Shown here in pieces: positions 60,852 through 64,000 of a stretch of 64,000 nt of DNA. Source of the stretch: Vibrio algicola (lineage in GTDB: Bacteria > Pseudomonadota > Gammaproteobacteria > Enterobacterales > Vibrionaceae); assembly GCF_009601765.2 (NCBI RefSeq), contig NZ_CP045700.1:310001-374000 (forward strand), read 5' to 3'. The notes below the pieces were generated by a model that did no database searches, was not told the origin of the DNA, and saw only the letters and a list, made by a program, of their open reading frames with translations. How positions within the stretch are numbered: position 1 is the first letter of the stretch; the number at the start of each line of letters is the position of its first letter. Both the position numbers and the translations under genes were made by a program.

Positions 60852-61664
60852 TTATTTAGCGTTTAATACAAACTTTTCAATTGCTTGAGCGACACCACTA
60901 TTGTCATTGCTGTCGGTGATATAGTTTGAAATCGCTTTGGTTTCATCGGTGGCATTTGCCATTGCGATACCGAGCCCAGCGTAAGTGAGCATGTGGTGAT
61001 CGTTACCGGCATCACCCATTGCAATCACTTGTTGCTGCTCAATACCAAGGTGCTGGGCTAACGCTTCAACCCCTGCGCCTTTATCACTGGTTTTGTGCAT
61101 TATCTCTAAAAAGAAAGGTGCACTGCGCACTATGGTAAATTGTTGATAAAGATCGTTTGGTAGTTGTGCTACGGCTTTGCTCAGGATCGGCTCTTCATCG
61201 ACCAGCATCACTTTTAAAATCGGGGCATCATCACTCAACTCAGAAAAAGGCATCTCTACTACGTCAATACCATTGATAACACATTCATGATTAGTGTATT
61301 TGCTGTTTTTAGGCGTGATCAAACCATGCTCAATCGAAAAAGCATGCACATTAACATTTAATGTTTCAGCCCAATTAGCGATCAGTTTGGCATCGGCGCC
61401 AGTTAATATTTCTTGGCGGATCACCGTCTTTGAATCTGCAGTTTGCACCATAGAGCCGTTATAGCTGATCACATAATCTTGATCAGTATTCATCTCTAAT
61501 TCTTCAAGCGCGGCAAGCATGCCATCGAGTGGACGACCAGAAGCCAGTACCACCGTCACACCCATCGCGCGAGCTTGGCTAATGGCTTGTTTATTGTGTT
61601 TGGTGATCTTGTGTTCGCTATTAAGCAGTGTGCCATCCATATCCAGTGCGATCAGTTTGTACAT
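60852..61664 (-). CDS. yidA: HAD sugar-phosphatase YidA
   Basis: 270 residues, the length of E. coli YidA. Motif I 'LIALDMDGTLLNSEHKI', motif II 'VVLASGRPLDGM', motif IV 'VIAMGDAGNDHHMLTYAGLGIAMANATDETK'. YidA dephosphorylates phosphosugars such as alpha-D-glucose 1-phosphate and related compounds. It is part of the mannose/PTS cluster, so a sugar-phosphate stress role is plausible. Confidence 0.9.
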   Translation of the reverse strand: MYKLIALDMDGTLLNSEHKITKHNKQAISQARAMGVTVVLASGRPLDGMLAALEELEMNTDQDYVISYNGSMVQTADSKTVIRQEILTGADAKLIANWAETLNVNVHAFSIEHGLITPKNSKYTNHECVINGIDVVEMPFSELSDDAPILKVMLVDEEPILSKAVAQLPNDLYQQFTIVRSAPFFLEIMHKTSDKGAGVEALAQHLGIEQQQVIAMGDAGNDHHMLTYAGLGIAMANATDETKAISNYITDSNDNSGVAQAIEKFVLNAK

Positions 61665-61733
61665 GATTCTTCTCGTTCTAAAATTAATTTAGATGCATGT
61701 TAACGGTATGACATGGGTGACACAATCGATATA

Positions 61734-61870
61734 TACCCATGTTACTTGAAGCTGCGGCTTTTTTGGCTACAAAGTTCACTTCAATCACTTAGACAAGCCA
61801 AATTCATGGACTTATGTCGATAATCTAGGGTTTAGTTGCCGCCTCACTGCAACTTCAATTATCTTGGATA
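61734..61870. repeat. Dispersed intergenic repeat copy
   Basis: The TTACTTGAAGCTGCGGC-TTT-TTGGCTAC...TTCA-TTCAATCAC-TTAG pattern matches the copies at 35069-35290 and 37696-37785. It ends in an inverted half ('CACTGCAACTTCAATTA'). It lies between yidA and ybjD. Confidence 0.55.
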
Positions 61871-61904
61871 TAGAAGGTCAGCAGGATGCCGGTTTGAAAA
61901 ACAA

Positions 61905-63590
61905 TCAATTATTGCCATTGGCCATAGTGATCACTCGTTTTAAGATCCGGCGCAGCAATTGGGGTATTTGTTCTATTCCTTGTTGTTCACAATACTCTGC
62001 TATGCTCAGCGCGACATCGGGTTTGGCGTGTTTTTTTAATACTCGATTAATTACCTTTTTCGCGGATACCGGTTGATCAATAGGAATATTAATTAAATCG
62101 CGAAAGAATTTTTCAAAGCCATGATGATAGAGGAAGTTTTCGATATCTTTATCTGGCAGCTCAGTTAATCGATGCTGTTCAAGATCTTGTTCGAGTAGAG
62201 AACGCACCGTCGTGGCGTATTTATTGCCGGCCGCGTCGCCATCGGTCACCACATGCCAATCAATCTTTAAGGCTTTAGCGACTTTGATTAACGATTTCAA
62301 GCCAGACTGAGCAAATTCAACCAGTTGGATCCCTTCATTGGCGAGTTGGTAACCGCACACTTTGGCCAATTCATTAAATAACCAAAATTCCGTTTCACCT
62401 TCCACCAATAACCAACTGCGAGCAAAAAGCGCATTGGGACGATGAAAACGAATATGAAAACTAATACGGCGTAATTCATCATGACTGAGTAAGTGGTGCG
62501 GAATCGAAAGGGCGACGGTTTTATCTGATTGCCTGACTAACCGGCGTATGGAGAAAAAAGGCACAGCACTGAGCAATATACCACTATTGGTGGTGACAAT
62601 TTTTTGCATAGGGATCATTTGTAATAACTCCCATGATTTTAATAAATTGGTAGGGTGCAAGCGACTTTCAGGATCTTCTAAAATCATTATAGGGCGAGCA
62701 GATTGGCTAATGTCAGCAGCCCCTTTGGCTTGAAAGTACGCATTAAGTAAGCCCATTAACAGCAATTTACTTTGATGATTTTTATTGCTTTTTAATAAAT
62801 GAATTAAACTGTCTTTATTGGGGTTAATTGATTCACTCAGACCACTAAAAAGACCGTCTCTTGCTTCGCGTGGATTTTGTTTCGGCTGATTTTGAAAGGA
62901 GAAATAATGGTCAATTAAGTGTTGCATCGCATTGATGGTGCTTTTTAGTTCGGCTTTATTCACATGGCCCGGCATAGCGGATAAACGACGATAGGTATTG
63001 TTGACTCGGCGTTCGATCTTTTCTTTGTCATTGTCATCGCTAAATATGACTTCTTCATTTTGCTGGTGCAATCGTCGAGCATCGCGTAAACGGATCACGG
63101 GATGCAACCGACTTAACTCAAGGGCCAATTGCTCGCAATCGTGAATAGCGAGCACATTGCCTTCCCAATCTAAAAATTGATAATGCGTGCTGACTTTATG
63201 CTCATTGCGGATTGCGCTGATCTGAAAAAGAAAGCTTTTTGTGTCTTCGGAGTCGGAGTTTTTATCATTATCCGCATGATCAGAATCGATCCAAATTGGT
63301 TTTAAGCGGCGATAACGAGCGCTAAGATGTTCCGATTTATGCTGAGTGCGCCATTGGGTTACAATTTGAATATGTTGGGTTTGCGGTTGTGACAAGGCGT
63401 AATTGACATGAAAATCTTGGATCTGAAAAGGATATAACTGACCATTATGAGGCAGCGCAATACACAGGGCATCCAGTAGAGAGGATTTACCCCAAGTGTT
63501 TTCACCTAGCAATGTCGTGATCTCATCAAAGCCGATGGATAAACGTTGAATACCTCGAAAACCCACAATTTCAATTCGTTCTAATTGCAT
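61905..63590 (-). CDS. ybjD: OLD-family ATP-dependent endonuclease-like protein YbjD
   Basis: 561 residues, close to E. coli YbjD (552). N-terminal ABC/SMC-type ATPase with Walker A 'GENTWGKSSLLDAL', 'LEDPESRLHPTNL' and 'TTNSGILLSAVP'. The C-terminal TOPRIM has 'LLVEGETEFWLFNELAK' and 'VTDGDAAGNKYA'. It belongs to the OLD nuclease superfamily. YbjD is a core protein in enterobacteria and vibrios, with unknown role, rather than a typical defence-island gene. Confidence 0.9.
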   Translation of the reverse strand: MQLERIEIVGFRGIQRLSIGFDEITTLLGENTWGKSSLLDALCIALPHNGQLYPFQIQDFHVNYALSQPQTQHIQIVTQWRTQHKSEHLSARYRRLKPIWIDSDHADNDKNSDSEDTKSFLFQISAIRNEHKVSTHYQFLDWEGNVLAIHDCEQLALELSRLHPVIRLRDARRLHQQNEEVIFSDDNDKEKIERRVNNTYRRLSAMPGHVNKAELKSTINAMQHLIDHYFSFQNQPKQNPREARDGLFSGLSESINPNKDSLIHLLKSNKNHQSKLLLMGLLNAYFQAKGAADISQSARPIMILEDPESRLHPTNLLKSWELLQMIPMQKIVTTNSGILLSAVPFFSIRRLVRQSDKTVALSIPHHLLSHDELRRISFHIRFHRPNALFARSWLLVEGETEFWLFNELAKVCGYQLANEGIQLVEFAQSGLKSLIKVAKALKIDWHVVTDGDAAGNKYATTVRSLLEQDLEQHRLTELPDKDIENFLYHHGFEKFFRDLINIPIDQPVSAKKVINRVLKKHAKPDVALSIAEYCEQQGIEQIPQLLRRILKRVITMANGNN

Positions 63591-63785
63591 ATCAAGTCCT
63601 TATCACTAAGCCATCCACTTTAGATTATAGGAATCAATCCAATCAAGAGGGTGTTTTGCTCACAAATTTGAAATAGTCATAGAGTTGTCATGCTTGAAGG
63701 CTTATGATTAAGAGTAAAGAAAAGAGCATAAGATTGATCTTAAAAAATACAGATCGTGATGACAGATACAACCATAAGAAGAACT

Positions 63786-64000
63786 ATGACAGATATAACG
63801 CACCATTCCGTGAGCCTAACGCTTGCGCATATCAACGATACCCATTCCTATTTTGAACCAACATCATTGCAGTTACAGCTTAAAATTGGTCAACAAACGC
63901 TATCTCCGTATGTGAGCGCGGGTGGATTCGCGCGTATTGCCACTCGATGTGATCAATTGAGAGAACAAGCAAAGCAAGACAATAAAGGTTTCTTGTTTTT
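63786..64000 (+). CDS. 5'-nucleotidase/UshA-type metallophosphatase, 3' end outside window
   Basis: Reading from the ATG at 63786 the first 71 residues include 'LTLAHINDTHSYFEP', the metal-binding motif of the 5'-nucleotidase/UshA metallophosphatase family, then 'GGFARIATRCDQLREQ'. No signal peptide is visible, unlike UshA, so this is a cytosolic-type member unless the true start lies elsewhere. The gene runs past the window edge. It is divergent from ybjD. Confidence 0.78.
   Translation, partial: MTDITHHSVSLTLAHINDTHSYFEPTSLQLQLKIGQQTLSPYVSAGGFARIATRCDQLREQAKQDNKGFLF

Noticed and set aside
61905..63590. OLD-family nuclease as an anti-phage defence system
   Set aside because: The sequence follows YbjD, a core chromosomal gene, and no Gabija-type helicase or other defence partner lies next to it.

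Overview
The window looks like a chromosomal segment of a Vibrionaceae gammaproteobacterium, most probably a Vibrio. The evidence is recognisable Vibrio-type housekeeping genes (guaC, mgsA, cti, cyuP/yhaO-like permease, ybiT, ybjD), a mannose PTS locus arranged as in Vibrio, and Vibrio-style dispersed intergenic repeats. Base composition is moderately AT-rich. No rRNA, tRNA or CRISPR array was seen. The species was not identified.

Region 1 (1-12.85 kb) is the right part of a Mu-like prophage. Tail genes run co-directionally in the order of phage Mu: gp36, virion morphogenesis protein, gp37, gp38, sheath L, tube M, gp41 with its -2 frameshift extension, tape measure, N, P, gp45, gp46, gp47, gp48, tail fibre and fibre assembly, then a small lipoprotein. 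Early and head genes lie to the left of the window. The prophage abuts the 3' end of narI.

Region 2 (12.85-15.8 kb) is a ruined nitrate-respiration locus. narI has an in-frame internal deletion. narJ lacks its 5' end. A 1054-bp IS903-group element without a 9-bp target duplication separates narJ from the last ~68 codons of narX, and an intact narL follows. This is what an IS-mediated deletion of 5'-narJ, narH, narG (and whatever lay between) and 5'-narX would leave.

Region 3 (15.9-24 kb) carries mgsA, cti, small membrane proteins, a nonsense-broken small gene and guaC. A second copy of the same IS joins an HP1/P2-type integrase remnant to the C-terminal part of a HelD-like helicase, again without target duplication.

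Region 4 (24-31.4 kb) is a six-gene leftward operon: MoxR ATPase, DUF58, DUF4381, BatA, BatB/TPR and BatD. It encodes a membrane-anchored von Willebrand A system with a MoxR chaperone.

Region 5 (31.7-49.4 kb) is mixed metabolism and transport: small conserved proteins, a HAD phosphatase, a broken yhcG-type gene beside a CTAG-flanked MITE, an aldo-keto reductase, a LysR/Bcr-type efflux pair, a CyuP-like serine/cysteine permease divergent from a YheO-type regulator with a perfect 20-bp palindrome and a CRP site between them, sseA, a GFA-family protein, fumC, a cid/lrg pair with its LysR regulator, an OmpA-type porin and an ammonium transporter.

Region 6 (49.8-64 kb) holds an RhlE-like RNA helicase, a secreted 11-residue-repeat protein, YbiT, a large lipoprotein, and the mannose locus. 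That locus comprises manA, manP, an AraC regulator with a CRP site, an HPr-like/EIIA fusion, an EIIB and a YidA-type phosphatase. The window ends with the OLD-family ATPase YbjD and the start of a 5'-nucleotidase.
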